Source of the DNA: Pseudomonadota bacterium
GTDB lineage: Bacteria; Pseudomonadota; Alphaproteobacteria; Rhizobiales; Rhizobiaceae
Reading direction: 5' to 3'
DNA: 18,820 nt
Assembly: GCA_023428515.1 (NCBI GenBank)
Contig: JAEYXI010000093.1
Coordinates: 1 to 18,820 of the forward strand
The translations under genes and the position numbers were made by a program. Shown here piece after piece: positions 1 to 8,532 of the stretch. Positions within the stretch are counted from its first letter, which is position 1, and each line of letters begins with the position of its first letter. Under the pieces are notes generated by a model, which saw only the letters and a list, made by a program, of their open reading frames with translations, was not told the origin of the DNA and did no database searches.

Positions 1-2459
1 CCGTCGACCCGCTCGCGGCCGCCCTCCAGCATGATCGGCACGGCGAGCGGCGAGATGCGGTCGAGGTCCTTATGCACGATTCGACCTTTTATACGCGACA
101 GCATGTCGGCAAGTCTCCTGACATCGAGCAGGCCGGCCGCTGCATCCGCGCGCGTCGCCTGCAAGAGGATGTGGTCCGGCTCATGCGATCGCAACACGTC
201 GTAAATGAGGTCGGCCGACACGGTCACCTGCCGGCCGCTTTTCTCCTGGCCGGGGAAGCGTTTCTCGATCAGGCCGGAGATCTGCGCCCAGGCCCGGAAG
301 GTGCGCTTCAGCATCCATGAATCCGCCAGCCATGCGTCGAGGTCGTCGCCCAGCATGTCCTCGTCGAAGAGCTGACCGAGCCTGATCTTGCCCGACTTGA
401 ACATGTGCCCCATGTCGCCGAGAGCCCAGACACCGAGCACATAGTCGGTGGCGACGAAGCCCAGCGGCCTCGCGCCCATCCGCTCCAGCCGGCGCGTCAG
501 GAGCATGCCGAGCGTCTGGTGCGCCAGCCGCCCTTCGAAGGGATAGGCGACCATGTAGAAGCGGTTGCCGTTCGGAAAGGTCTCGACCAAGAGGTCGCCG
601 CGCGCCGGCAGGATCGAGAACTCGGCCTGCAGCCGCAGCCAGTCGGCCACCTGCTCAGGCAGCGCCTTCCACCGCTTGGGGTCGGCAAGCATGCCACGCA
701 CCTGGTCGGCGAGATAGGTCGAGAGCGGGAATTTGCCGCCGCCGTAGTACGGCACCTTGGCGTCATGCCCGGGCGCGTTCGATACGAAGCATTCGTTCTC
801 TCGGATGCCTTCGAAACGCAGCACTTTTCCGGCAAAGAGAAAAGTGTCGCCATAGACCAGCGTTTCGAGGAAGGCCTCCTCGATCTTGCCGAGCACCGGG
901 CCGCCGCGCGCCACCGGTCCCTTGCCGTGGCGGACGTAGCGCACGTTCAACGCGGGCACCTCGATGATCGTGCCAACATTCAGGCGATATTGCTGGGCGA
1001 TGCGGGGATGGCTGACGCGCCAGAGCCCTTCCTTGGTCTTGCGGATGCGGGCGTAGCGCTCGTAGCTCCTCAACGCGTAGCCACCGGTGCCGACGAAATC
1101 GACGACGCGGTCGAATGTCTCGCGGTCGAGCCCGGCATAGGGCGCCGCCGTCAGCACTTCACGGTAAAGATCGTCGGCATCGAAAGGCGCTCCGCAGGCG
1201 ACGCCGAGCACATGCTGCGCCAGCACGTCGAGCGCGCCGGAGAGAAGCGGCGGCGTGTCCTGCGCGCCGACCGTCGAGGCCTCCAGCGCCGCCCGGCACT
1301 CCAGCACCTCGAAGCGGTTCGACGGTACCAGGATCGCCTTGGAAGGCTCGTCCATGCGGTGGTTGGAGCGGCCTATGCGCTGCGCCAGCCGGCTCGCCCC
1401 CTTCGGCGCACCGACATGGATGACGAGGTCGACGTCGCCCCAGTCGATGCCGAGGTCGAGCGTCGAGGTCGCGACGATGGCGCGCAAGGCATTCGTCTCC
1501 ATCGCCTTCTCGACCCGCCTGCGCTGGCCGACATCGAGCGAGCCGTGATGCAGCGCGATCGGCAAATTGTCCTCGTTGATGCGCCAGAGTTCGGCGAACA
1601 GCAGCTCGGCCTGGCTGCGCGTGTTGACGAAGAGCAGGGTCGTCTTGTGCGCTTTCACCTGCTCGTAGATTTCGGGGATCGCATAGCGCGAGGAGTGACC
1701 CTGCCACGGCACGCGTTCCCGGGAGTCGAGCACCGACACGTCGGGCTTTGCCCCGCCGGCGACGGTGATCAGGTCGGCCATCGCGCCTGATGGCTCCTGC
1801 GCCACCAGCCAGCGGCGCAGTTCGTCGGGATCGGCGACCGTCGCCGACAGGCCGATCGCCTGCAGGCCAGGTACGATGGCGCGCAGACGGGCGAGGCCGA
1901 GCGCCAGGAGGTGCCCGCGCTTCGAGGTTACCAGCGAATGCAGCTCATCGAAGACGACGTAGCGCAGATCCTCGAAGAAGCGTTTTGCATCCGACGTCGC
2001 GATCAGCAGCGCGAGCTGCTCGGGCGTGGTGAGCAGGATGTCGGGCGGAATAAGCTTCTGGCGCTGGCGCTTGTGGGCCGGCGTGTCGCCGGTGCGCGTC
2101 TCCAGCGTCAGCGGCAAGTTCATTTCCTCGACAGGTTTCGCGAGGTTGCGCTGGATGTCGACGGCGAGCGCCTTCAGCGGCGAGATGTAGAGCGTGTGGA
2201 TGCCGCGCCTGGCCTCGCCGGGCTTGCGCTTCGGCCGGTCGGCGAGATCGGTCAGTGTCGGCATGAAGCCGGCGAGCGTCTTGCCCGCGCCGGTCGGTGC
2301 GATCAGCAGGACCGATTTTCCCGCCTGTGCCTTTGCCAGCAGCTCGATCTGGTGGGCGCGCGGCGACCAGCCGCGCTCCGCGAACCATTTTACGAACTGG
2401 TTCGGCAGGATCGCGGCCGCGGCTTCCGGATCGACCTTGGGCTTGAGCTGTCGCGTCAC
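1..2459 (-). CDS. Ligase-associated DEXH-box DNA helicase (Lhr-like), 3' end outside window
   Basis: Reading the minus strand gives one uninterrupted frame of 819 codons that runs off the left edge, so the C-terminus is missing. It is a superfamily 2 helicase. Walker A APTGAGKT lies at residues 54-61, the DEXH box reads DELH at 171-174, motif III SAT is at 205-207, and a later QRIGRSNHR matches motif VI. The long region after the motor domains resembles the Lhr-type C-terminal part. The family is the ligase-associated helicase that accompanies a bacterial ATP-dependent ligase and an MBL-fold exonuclease, both present at 3593-6204; a role in DNA damage repair is known only by association. The start is GTG at 2459: an in-frame TGA sits eight codons upstream (2481-2483) and no other usual start codon precedes the Walker A motif. 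No clear Shine-Dalgarno is visible. The fourth partner, a phosphoesterase, may lie further left. Confidence 0.93.
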   Translation of the reverse strand, partial: MTRQLKPKVDPEAAAAILPNQFVKWFAERGWSPRAHQIELLAKAQAGKSVLLIAPTGAGKTLAGFMPTLTDLADRPKRKPGEARRGIHTLYISPLKALAVDIQRNLAKPVEEMNLPLTLETRTGDTPAHKRQRQKLIPPDILLTTPEQLALLIATSDAKRFFEDLRYVVFDELHSLVTSKRGHLLALGLARLRAIVPGLQAIGLSATVADPDELRRWLVAQEPSGAMADLITVAGGAKPDVSVLDSRERVPWQGHSSRYAIPEIYEQVKAHKTTLLFVNTRSQAELLFAELWRINEDNLPIALHHGSLDVGQRRRVEKAMETNALRAIVATSTLDLGIDWGDVDLVIHVGAPKGASRLAQRIGRSNHRMDEPSKAILVPSNRFEVLECRAALEASTVGAQDTPPLLSGALDVLAQHVLGVACGAPFDADDLYREVLTAAPYAGLDRETFDRVVDFVGTGGYALRSYERYARIRKTKEGLWRVSHPRIAQQYRLNVGTIIEVPALNVRYVRHGKGPVARGGPVLGKIEEAFLETLVYGDTFLFAGKVLRFEGIRENECFVSNAPGHDAKVPYYGGGKFPLSTYLADQVRGMLADPKRWKALPEQVADWLRLQAEFSILPARGDLLVETFPNGNRFYMVAYPFEGRLAHQTLGMLLTRRLERMGARPLGFVATDYVLGVWALGDMGHMFKSGKIRLGQLFDEDMLGDDLDAWLADSWMLKRTFRAWAQISGLIEKRFPGQEKSGRQVTVSADLIYDVLRSHEPDHILLQATRADAAAGLLDVRRLADMLSRIKGRIVHKDLDRISPLAVPIMLEGGRERVD

Positions 2460-2526
2460 GCGCCAGAGGTAGCGCGGGTATCAGGCGACGCCAAGCGAAA
2501 TCTGGAACAAAAGGGGATCAACGTTG

Positions 2527-2554
2527 TTTCCCCTCCCCCTTCCGGGGAGGGAAA
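2527..2554 (-). terminator. Stem-loop after the methyltransferase gene, possible terminator
   Basis: The arm TTTCCCCTCCCC (2527-2538) pairs with GGGGAGGGAAA (2544-2554), with one bulged base and a 5-nt loop. It directly abuts the methyltransferase stop codon, in the 95-bp gap before the helicase. No T-run follows on the minus strand, so intrinsic termination is uncertain. It could instead be a copy of a dispersed intergenic palindrome. Confidence 0.4.
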
Positions 2555-3463
2555 TCAGCGTCCAGCCACCACGATCAGCCCCTGCACCGGTTCCTTCCGG
2601 TCGTCGCGGATCCTCTCCGTCCTCACCGAGACCGGCGCAAGGCCGTTGTCCGACAGGATGCGGCGCAGATAGGCTTCCGAATGCGCGTAGCGCCGCGACG
2701 GCTGAAGGGCGAAACCGTCCTGCGCGTCCAACTTCTCAACCGAAAAGGCGAACAATCCGTCTGGCGCAAGCATGCCGGAAACCGTCGGGAAAACCCCGTC
2801 CAGCGCCCCCAGATACATGAAGACATCCGCGGCGGTGACGAGATCCGGCCGCGCCCCGGCGTGGGAGAAATTCTGGAGATCGGCCTTTTCCAGCCTATCG
2901 TAGATGCCTTTCTCGCGCGCCTTGCGCAGCATTTCCGACGAGATGTCGACGCCTTCCAGTCGCTCGCACATAGGACGCAGACGCTCGCCCATCAGGCCGG
3001 TGCCGCAGCCGAGATCGAGCGCAAGCGAGAACCGCTCGCGCCCTGTCGCCCGGATGGCGGCCTCCAGCAGGACCGGCGCGCGATAGCCGAGCCCGTTCAC
3101 CAGCGCCTGGTCGAATTTCGATGCATATTGGTCGAACAGCATCTCGACGAAGGCGCCGGGCATCGCAAGCGCACCGCTCTCGGCACCCGCCAAAGCGAGC
3201 TTGAGGGTCGCGCCGCTGTGGTCGGCCGGATCGAGCGCCAGCGCTGTACGCCAGGCAGCAACGGCGGCTTCGGCGTCGCCAACCGCCTCGTAGAATTCGC
3301 CAAGCTGGTACCAGCCGAGCGACCAGCCGGGGACCATTTCCAGTGCCGACAGCAAGGTTTCGGCCGCGCCGGGATGATCCCCCTCGGCAAAAAGCATAAA
3401 GGCGAAATCCACGCGGCGGTCGGCCGCCGGATCGCCGGAAGACAGGCTGAATAACACGCTCAT
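2555..3463 (-). CDS. TPR-containing class I SAM-dependent methyltransferase
   Basis: This 302-residue protein has two parts. Residues about 15-90 form helical TPR-like repeats (for example GWYQLGEFYEAVGDAEAAVAAW, 50-71, followed by ALALDP). Residues about 110-302 form a Rossmann methyltransferase domain with the SAM-binding motif LDLGCGTG at 149-156, an acidic residue ending the second strand (GVDIS), and a later MLAPDGLFAFSVE segment typical of the family. Proteins of this layout transfer a methyl group from S-adenosylmethionine; the acceptor is unknown. It starts at ATG 3463 with a weak GAG upstream. The gene is divergent from the exonuclease (129-bp gap) and upstream of the helicase in the same direction. 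Its position between repair genes suggests possible co-regulation, but nothing in the sequence shows a repair role. Confidence 0.85.
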   Translation of the reverse strand: MSVLFSLSSGDPAADRRVDFAFMLFAEGDHPGAAETLLSALEMVPGWSLGWYQLGEFYEAVGDAEAAVAAWRTALALDPADHSGATLKLALAGAESGALAMPGAFVEMLFDQYASKFDQALVNGLGYRAPVLLEAAIRATGRERFSLALDLGCGTGLMGERLRPMCERLEGVDISSEMLRKAREKGIYDRLEKADLQNFSHAGARPDLVTAADVFMYLGALDGVFPTVSGMLAPDGLFAFSVEKLDAQDGFALQPSRRYAHSEAYLRRILSDNGLAPVSVRTERIRDDRKEPVQGLIVVAGR

Positions 3464-3507
3464 CGGGGGTCGCTCAGGAAGGACGCGCGTCTATGCTGCG
3501 TTCCGCA

Positions 3508-3528
3508 AAAAAGCGCAAGCGGCTTTTT
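3508..3528. repeat. Short inverted repeat between divergent genes
   Basis: AAAAAGC (3508-3514) and GCTTTTT (3522-3528) form a 7-bp perfect inverted repeat with a 7-nt spacer, in the 129-bp gap that must hold the divergent promoters of the methyltransferase and exonuclease genes. It looks like a small bidirectional terminator, but no transcript is expected to end here. A regulatory site or leader hairpin is equally possible. Confidence 0.3.
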
Positions 3529-3592
3529 GTGGACGCTTCACTGCTGACAAACGCGTCTTCTCCAGAGACATAAAACGCCTACATTTGCGGCC

Positions 3593-4603
3593 ATGCGTCC
3601 ACGCGACCTGCTCTGCCCGAAACCTGGCGGCCTCTACTGCGCGCCCGGCGATTTCTACATCGACCCGGTGCGGCCGGTGGCGCGCGCGCTGATCACGCAC
3701 GGCCATGCGGACCATGCCCGCTCGGGCCACGACACCGTGCTGGCGACGCGGCGGACGCTCGACATCATGGCGCTGCGTTACGGCGAAGACTTCGCCGGCT
3801 CGACGCAGGAGGCTGTTTTTGGCGAGACGATCGACGTCAACGGCGTCGCCGTCACCTTCCATCCGGCCGGCCATGTGCTTGGCTCCGCGCAAATCTGTGT
3901 CGAATATCAGGGCATGCGCATCGTCGCCTCGGGCGACTACAAGCGCCGGCCCGACGCCACCAGCGAGCCGTTCGAGCCGATCCGCTGCGACGTCTTCATC
4001 ACCGAAGCGACCTTCGGCCTGCCGGTCTTCCGCCACCCACCCGACACTCACGAGATCGGCAAGCTGATCAAGTCGACCGAGCAATTCCCGGAGCGGGCGC
4101 ATCTCGTCGGCGCCTATGCGCTGGGCAAGGCGCAACGCGTCATCCGCCTGATCCGCGATCATGGCTACGACAAGCCGGTTTTCATCCACGGCGCGCTGAC
4201 GGAGCTTTGCGAGTACTATCAGTCCGAGGGAATCGAACTTGGCGATCTCAGGCCTGCCACCGTTCAGGGCGGTTCCAAGGGCAATTTTGCCGGCGCCATC
4301 ATCGTCGGCCCGCCATCCGCCTTCGCCGACCGGTGGGCGCGGCGCTTTCCCGATCCGATCTCGTGCTTCGCCTCGGGCTGGATGCGCATCCGCCAGCGCG
4401 CCAAGCAGGGCGGCGTCGAGTTGCCGCTCATCATCTCGGACCATTCCGACTGGGACGAACTGCTCGAAACCATCGTCGAGACCGGGGCGAGCGAGATCTG
4501 GGTGACGCACGGCCGCGAGGAAGCGCTGGTGCGCTGGTGCGAATTGCAGGGCATTTCGGCGAAGGCGCTGCACCTCGTCGGCTATGAGGACGAGGGGGAT
4601 TGA
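3593..4603 (+). CDS. Ligase-associated DNA exonuclease (metallo-beta-lactamase/beta-CASP fold)
   Basis: The 336-residue protein carries the metal-binding signature HGHADH at residues 36-41, followed by further metallo-beta-lactamase-fold motifs: FHPAGHVLGSAQ with the third-position His, SGDYKRR with the bridging Asp, and a C-terminal SDHSDWDEL. This arrangement matches the beta-CASP nucleases of the SNM1/Artemis/CPSF-73 type, and the short version is known as the ligase-associated DNA exonuclease. Its expected role is trimming DNA ends before ligation. The stop TGA (4601-4603) overlaps the ATG of the DNA ligase by one base, so the two are translationally coupled and probably one operon. No convincing Shine-Dalgarno precedes ATG 3593, but the conserved domain begins so close to it that a later start is unlikely. 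Confidence 0.93.
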   Translation: MRPRDLLCPKPGGLYCAPGDFYIDPVRPVARALITHGHADHARSGHDTVLATRRTLDIMALRYGEDFAGSTQEAVFGETIDVNGVAVTFHPAGHVLGSAQICVEYQGMRIVASGDYKRRPDATSEPFEPIRCDVFITEATFGLPVFRHPPDTHEIGKLIKSTEQFPERAHLVGAYALGKAQRVIRLIRDHGYDKPVFIHGALTELCEYYQSEGIELGDLRPATVQGGSKGNFAGAIIVGPPSAFADRWARRFPDPISCFASGWMRIRQRAKQGGVELPLIISDHSDWDELLETIVETGASEIWVTHGREEALVRWCELQGISAKALHLVGYEDEGD

Positions 4604-6204
4604 TGAACCGCTTCGCCGAGCTCCTCGACCGTCTCGTGCTGACGCCTGCCCGTAACGGCAAGCTGAGACTGCTGGTCGATTATTTCCGCACGGTGGAAGA
4701 CCCGGACCGTGGCTATGCGCTGGCGGCCATCACCGGGGACCTGTCGATCGCGGCGGTGAAGCCGGCCATGCTGCGCGCACTGATAGCCGAGCGCATGGAC
4801 CCGGTGCTGTTCGGCTATTCCTACGATTATGTCGGTGATCTCGCCGAAACCGTGTCGCTGGTCTGGCCCGATCCGCCGTCGCACATGACGCCCAATCACG
4901 AGCCGACGCTCGGCGACGTGGTCGGCGCTCTGCAATCGGCGAGCCGCTCGGACGGGCCGACCGTGGTCGCAAAACTGCTCGACAGCGCCAGCATCGAGGC
5001 GCGCTTCGCCATCATCAAGCTGGTCACCGGGGGCTTGAGGATCGGCGTCTCGGCGCGGCTGGCGAAGCAGGCGCTGGCCGATTTCGGCAAGGTCGATGTC
5101 GCCGAGATCGAAGAACTTTGGCATGGGTTGAAGCCGCCCTACACCGAGCTTTTCGCCTGGCTGGAGGGCAAGGCGCCGAAACCGGAGAAGGCTGCCAAGG
5201 CGCTGTTCCGGCCGGTCATGCTGTCCAACCCGATCGAGGATCGCGATCTCGATAAACTTGACCCGAACGACTACGCCGCCGAATGGAAATGGGACGGCAT
5301 CCGCGTGCAAGCCGTATCTGAAGCCGGCATACGCCGGCTCTATTCTCGGACTGGCGACGACGTATCGGGCGCCTTCCCCGATCTCATCGACGCGATGAAT
5401 TTCTCCGCCGCGCTCGATGGTGAGCTGCTGGTCGGCGATCCCGTCCACGCGACCGGCACCTTCTCCGACCTGCAGCAGCGACTGAACCGCAAGACTGTAT
5501 CGCCGAAAATCCGCGAACGCTTCCCGGCCTTTATGCGCTGCTACGACATCCTCCAGCTCGGCGAAGAGGATTTGCGGCCCCTGCCCTTCACCGAGCGGCG
5601 CAAGCGTCTGGAGGCTTTCATCCCGACGCTCGACCCCACGCGCTTCGACATTTCGCCGCTCGCGCCCTTCACCTCATGGGAAGCGCTGAACGAGATGCGC
5701 TGCAACCCGCCGCATCCGGTCATCGAGGGCGTCATGCTGAAGCGGCTGGATTCGCCCTATCTCGCCGGGCGGCCGAAAGGTCCGTGGTTCAAATGGAAGC
5801 GCGACCCGCACACGGTCGACGCGGTGCTGATGTATGCCCAGCGCGGTCATGGCAAGCGCTCCAGCTTCTATTCCGACTACACGTTCGGCGTCTGGTCGGG
5901 GCCGTCAGGTGAAGAGGAGCTGGTGCCGGTCGGAAAAGCCTATTTCGGCTTTACCGACGAGGAGCTGAAGCAGATCGACAAATATGTGCGCGACAACACG
6001 ATCGAGCGTTTTGGGCCGGTGCGCTCGGTGCGCGCAGATCGGGACAACGGGCTGGTCCTGGAGGTCGCCTTCGAGGGGCTGAACCGCTCGACCCGGCACA
6101 AGTCGGGCGTCGCCATGCGTTTCCCGCGCATCTCGCGGCTGCGCTGGGACAAGCCCACCGCCGAAGCCGACCACATCGAAACGTTGCAGGCACTGCTGGA
6201 CTAG
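4603..6204 (+). CDS. ATP-dependent DNA ligase (bacterial, damage-response type)
   Basis: This 533-residue protein is a nucleotidyltransferase-superfamily DNA ligase that seals nicks using ATP. The adenylation motif I is EWKWDGIR, with the catalytic lysine at residue 229. The N-terminal ~200 residues form the helical DNA-binding domain (KLVTGGLRIGVSARLAKQAL is characteristic), followed by the adenylation domain (LDGELL, EGVMLKRLDSPY, FKWKRDPHTVDAVL) and a C-terminal OB-fold (~400-533). Length and order fit the family linked to the MBL-fold exonuclease and DEXH helicase, named a cisplatin damage response ligase in some databases. ATG 4603 is preferred: a GAGGGGG Shine-Dalgarno lies just upstream and the ATG overlaps the exonuclease stop. 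A TTG one codon earlier (4600) is an alternative. The gene converges on the next one with only 10 bp between. Confidence 0.95.
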   Translation: MNRFAELLDRLVLTPARNGKLRLLVDYFRTVEDPDRGYALAAITGDLSIAAVKPAMLRALIAERMDPVLFGYSYDYVGDLAETVSLVWPDPPSHMTPNHEPTLGDVVGALQSASRSDGPTVVAKLLDSASIEARFAIIKLVTGGLRIGVSARLAKQALADFGKVDVAEIEELWHGLKPPYTELFAWLEGKAPKPEKAAKALFRPVMLSNPIEDRDLDKLDPNDYAAEWKWDGIRVQAVSEAGIRRLYSRTGDDVSGAFPDLIDAMNFSAALDGELLVGDPVHATGTFSDLQQRLNRKTVSPKIRERFPAFMRCYDILQLGEEDLRPLPFTERRKRLEAFIPTLDPTRFDISPLAPFTSWEALNEMRCNPPHPVIEGVMLKRLDSPYLAGRPKGPWFKWKRDPHTVDAVLMYAQRGHGKRSSFYSDYTFGVWSGPSGEEELVPVGKAYFGFTDEELKQIDKYVRDNTIERFGPVRSVRADRDNGLVLEVAFEGLNRSTRHKSGVAMRFPRISRLRWDKPTAEADHIETLQALLD

Positions 6205-6214
6205 GTCCTCGCGC

Positions 6215-7357
6215 CTACTCCACCACCGACACTTTTATCTCGTAGATGTCGACCGCCTTGCCCTCGTTGGAGAAGTCGGAGTTGATGGCGATCGAGCCGG
6301 CGGCGCCCGGCCGGTTGCCCGACAGCTGGACGTCGAAGAGATATTCGCCGCGCTCGTAGCCGACGGCGTAACGCTTGCGGCCGCAGTCGCCGAGTTCGCC
6401 GAAATCGCAGCTGATCGAGATCTGCGTCTGCGTGCCGTCCTCCGACCTCGCCGATATGTCGAACACCGCCTTCTTGCCGACGATCTGCTCGAGGACACCC
6501 TGTCCGACATCGAAAACCACCGCCGAACCCGTGTTACCGGAGCGGATCCGCATGAAACGGCCGGATTCGTCTTCGCTCACCTCCGCTGTCGCGCCACTCG
6601 GCGCATTCGCGGCCGAGGGATCGTCAGGCGAAAACACGGTTATCCAGTTGCGCAGTTCCTGCGTGCTTTCCTCTCCCAGGGTGCCGGACTCGCCCGGCTG
6701 CAGCGGAACCTCCTGGGCGGGATCGAAGTCCTCTTCCTCCTGCACGATCTCTGGCGGAGCCGGCTGCTGTTCGGAGCCCAGTTTCAGCAGGCCGGTCTGA
6801 TAGGCCCACAAGCCGCCGATCGCGGCAGCGCAGACAAGCGTGAGGATGACGAATGCCGCCGCCAGCGGACGCCGCTTCCGCGCTCGCCTCTCGTCGCGAT
6901 CAGGGGCGACGGTCGCGGCGGGCGACGATCCGGCGAGAACAGGCTCGGGCTCGGGGCCGACGCCGAAATCGACCGAAGGGGCTTCCGCGGCGGTTTCCTC
7001 CTGGCGATCGAGCGCAACCGATGGCGCCACCCCAGCATCGCCGGCTGGTGTGGCCGGCGCTTCGACCGTCGGAGCCTCGACTGCGGCCGGCGGTTCGTCG
7101 AGCGATATGACAGGTACCTCGCCCGGCTGGACGGGCAGAGCGGGTGCGGCCGGCAGGAATTCCGATTCGATGTTGGTGATCTTCGCCTGCAGATTCTGCC
7201 GGCGCTTGATCGCCATCTCCACGGTCAGTTGCGGCTGCGACTGCGTGGCGCGCTCCAGCGCGGCAAAGGCCGAGCGGTACACCCTCTCGCGGAAGGCGCG
7301 GTCCTCGGCATTCCCCTTCTCAAGTGCGTTGCGGATCGCTTTTTCGACCGGATCCAA
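6215..7357 (-). CDS. Single-pass membrane protein of unknown function
   Basis: I do not recognise a named family for this 380-residue protein. Residues 1-65 are charged and helical. Residues about 68-160 are a low-complexity Pro/Ala/Glu linker. A basic patch (RRARKRR, 157-163) precedes one hydrophobic segment at about 164-187, so the N-terminus should be cytoplasmic (positive-inside rule) and the C-terminal ~190 residues periplasmic. That outer part is acidic at first, then becomes a beta-rich globular domain with two cysteines (CDFGELGDCG) that could form a disulfide. The start is TTG at 7357, because an in-frame TAA lies immediately upstream (7358-7360) and no ATG occurs before residue 48; a GGGA about 9 nt upstream may serve as ribosome site. 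The layout suggests an envelope protein, but no function can be assigned. Confidence 0.8.
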   Translation of the reverse strand: MDPVEKAIRNALEKGNAEDRAFRERVYRSAFAALERATQSQPQLTVEMAIKRRQNLQAKITNIESEFLPAAPALPVQPGEVPVISLDEPPAAVEAPTVEAPATPAGDAGVAPSVALDRQEETAAEAPSVDFGVGPEPEPVLAGSSPAATVAPDRDERRARKRRPLAAAFVILTLVCAAAIGGLWAYQTGLLKLGSEQQPAPPEIVQEEEDFDPAQEVPLQPGESGTLGEESTQELRNWITVFSPDDPSAANAPSGATAEVSEDESGRFMRIRSGNTGSAVVFDVGQGVLEQIVGKKAVFDISARSEDGTQTQISISCDFGELGDCGRKRYAVGYERGEYLFDVQLSGNRPGAAGSIAINSDFSNEGKAVDIYEIKVSVVE

Positions 7358-7451
7358 TTACGGTTTTTCCCAATTGCGGCATTAGCGTCGTTGATCGTTA
7401 GCCTTAGCCGGACGATGAGGCAACGCCTGCTAGCCGCAATGCCCCGCAAAT

Positions 7452-7464
7452 TGCCGCTGCGGCA
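7452..7464 (-). terminator. Small hairpin after thuB, weak terminator candidate
   Basis: Seven bases after the thuB stop, the minus strand reads TGCCGCAGCGGCA followed by ATTTG: a 5-bp stem with a CAG loop and a short T-run. In the same gap ATTGCGGC (7373-7380) and GCCGCAAT (7433-7440) form a perfect 8-bp inverted repeat. Either could end thuAB transcription; both are weak. Confidence 0.3.
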
Positions 7465-7470
7465 GGGATT

Positions 7471-8520
7471 TCAGCCAATGACGACCCTGCGATCCCCAGC
7501 GGAGCTCTCGAAAGCCGCGTCGATCAGCTTCTGGATATCCGCGACACGTCGGAAGGACGGGTCGCCGTTCTCGCCAGAAATAAGAGCATCGGCGAAACGC
7601 CTGGCGTTGCGGCGCACCTCAGGCGGTTCGAGTTCTTCCCAGCGGTTCAGGTCGATATCCTGGCCGAGACAAGCCCAGAGCTTCGACGCCTTGCCGTCGC
7701 TCTCGACCTTGAGCGCGCCCTTCGTGCCATGCAGCGAAAGCGACAGCTCGTTGAGATAGCCGGTGGCGAAGCGCGTGGCCACGACCGTCGCCAGCGCCCC
7801 GGATTTCAACCGCGCCGTCATCGCCACGCTGTCATTGGCGTCGAGCACATATTCGCCGATCCGGTCGCCCTCGACCTTGGGGAAGGTCACCAGCTCGGCT
7901 TTCAGGCTGGCGAAATCGTCGGCCGCGCCGAAACTCGCGAAGTCGAGTATGTGGATGCCGACATCGCCGAGCACGCCGGTCGAGCCATGCGCGGTCGACT
8001 GCCGCCACAACCATTGCGGCTCGCTCATCGCATCGCCCCAGGTCTTCGACACCAGCCAGCTCTGCCGGTAGGCCGCCTCGACATGGCGCAGGGCGCCGAT
8101 CTCGCCTGCCACGGCCATTTTTCGCGCCTGCTGCAGCGCCGGGGAGTTGCGGTAGGTGAGGTTCACCATGTTGACGAGCCCGGCGCTTTCGGCCGCCTCG
8201 GTCATGGCGAGCGCGTCGGCAAAGCTCGGCGCCAGCGGCTTCTCGCAGAAGACGTGCTTGCCGGCCGCGATCAGCGCCAGCGTCGTCGCCTTGTGCACTC
8301 CGTCAGGCGTGCAATTGATCGCCGCGTCGAAGCCGCCCCAGGCGATCGCCTCGTCCAGGCTGTCGAAATGATGCGCTATGCCGTTCGCGGCGGCGAATTT
8401 CTCCGCCTTGCCCGGCAGAAGATCGACGCAGGCGACGATCCCGCATTCCGGGATCTTTGCAAATTCCTCGACGTGATGGGCGGCGATGCCGCCCGTGCCG
8501 AGAAGCAGGAGCCTGTGCAT
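7471..8520 (-). CDS. thuB: Gfo/Idh/MocA-family NAD(P)-dependent oxidoreductase, ThuB-like
   Basis: The 349-residue protein has an N-terminal Rossmann fold with GTGGIA at residues 8-13 and an acidic residue after the second strand (CVDLLP), then the family hallmark EKPLA at 93-97. The second domain carries GDVGIHILDF, with the conserved Asp and His of the active site. Such enzymes oxidise or reduce sugars and cyclitols. Directly upstream, 12 bp away, is a ThuA-family gene. The ThuA-ThuB pair in rhizobia and Agrobacterium is known to convert trehalose, maltitol and sucrose isomers to 3-keto derivatives, which is the likely role here. A GGAG lies 10 nt before ATG 8520. The adjacency to thuA drives the gene name; the oxidoreductase fold alone would not distinguish ThuB from other Gfo/Idh/MocA enzymes. 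Confidence 0.85.
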   Translation of the reverse strand: MHRLLLLGTGGIAAHHVEEFAKIPECGIVACVDLLPGKAEKFAAANGIAHHFDSLDEAIAWGGFDAAINCTPDGVHKATTLALIAAGKHVFCEKPLAPSFADALAMTEAAESAGLVNMVNLTYRNSPALQQARKMAVAGEIGALRHVEAAYRQSWLVSKTWGDAMSEPQWLWRQSTAHGSTGVLGDVGIHILDFASFGAADDFASLKAELVTFPKVEGDRIGEYVLDANDSVAMTARLKSGALATVVATRFATGYLNELSLSLHGTKGALKVESDGKASKLWACLGQDIDLNRWEELEPPEVRRNARRFADALISGENGDPSFRRVADIQKLIDAAFESSAGDRRVVIG

Positions 8521-8532
8521 GGGACGTGCTCC

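Noticed and set aside
405..1790. 461-codon open frame on the plus strand
   Set aside because: It is antisense to the helicase, whose full set of motifs reads on the minus strand. The translation is Arg/Ala/Gly-rich with no domain, as expected of a shadow frame in GC-rich coding DNA.
3491..4573. 360-codon open frame on the minus strand
   Set aside because: Antisense shadow of the MBL-fold exonuclease, which carries the HGHADH metal motif on the plus strand.
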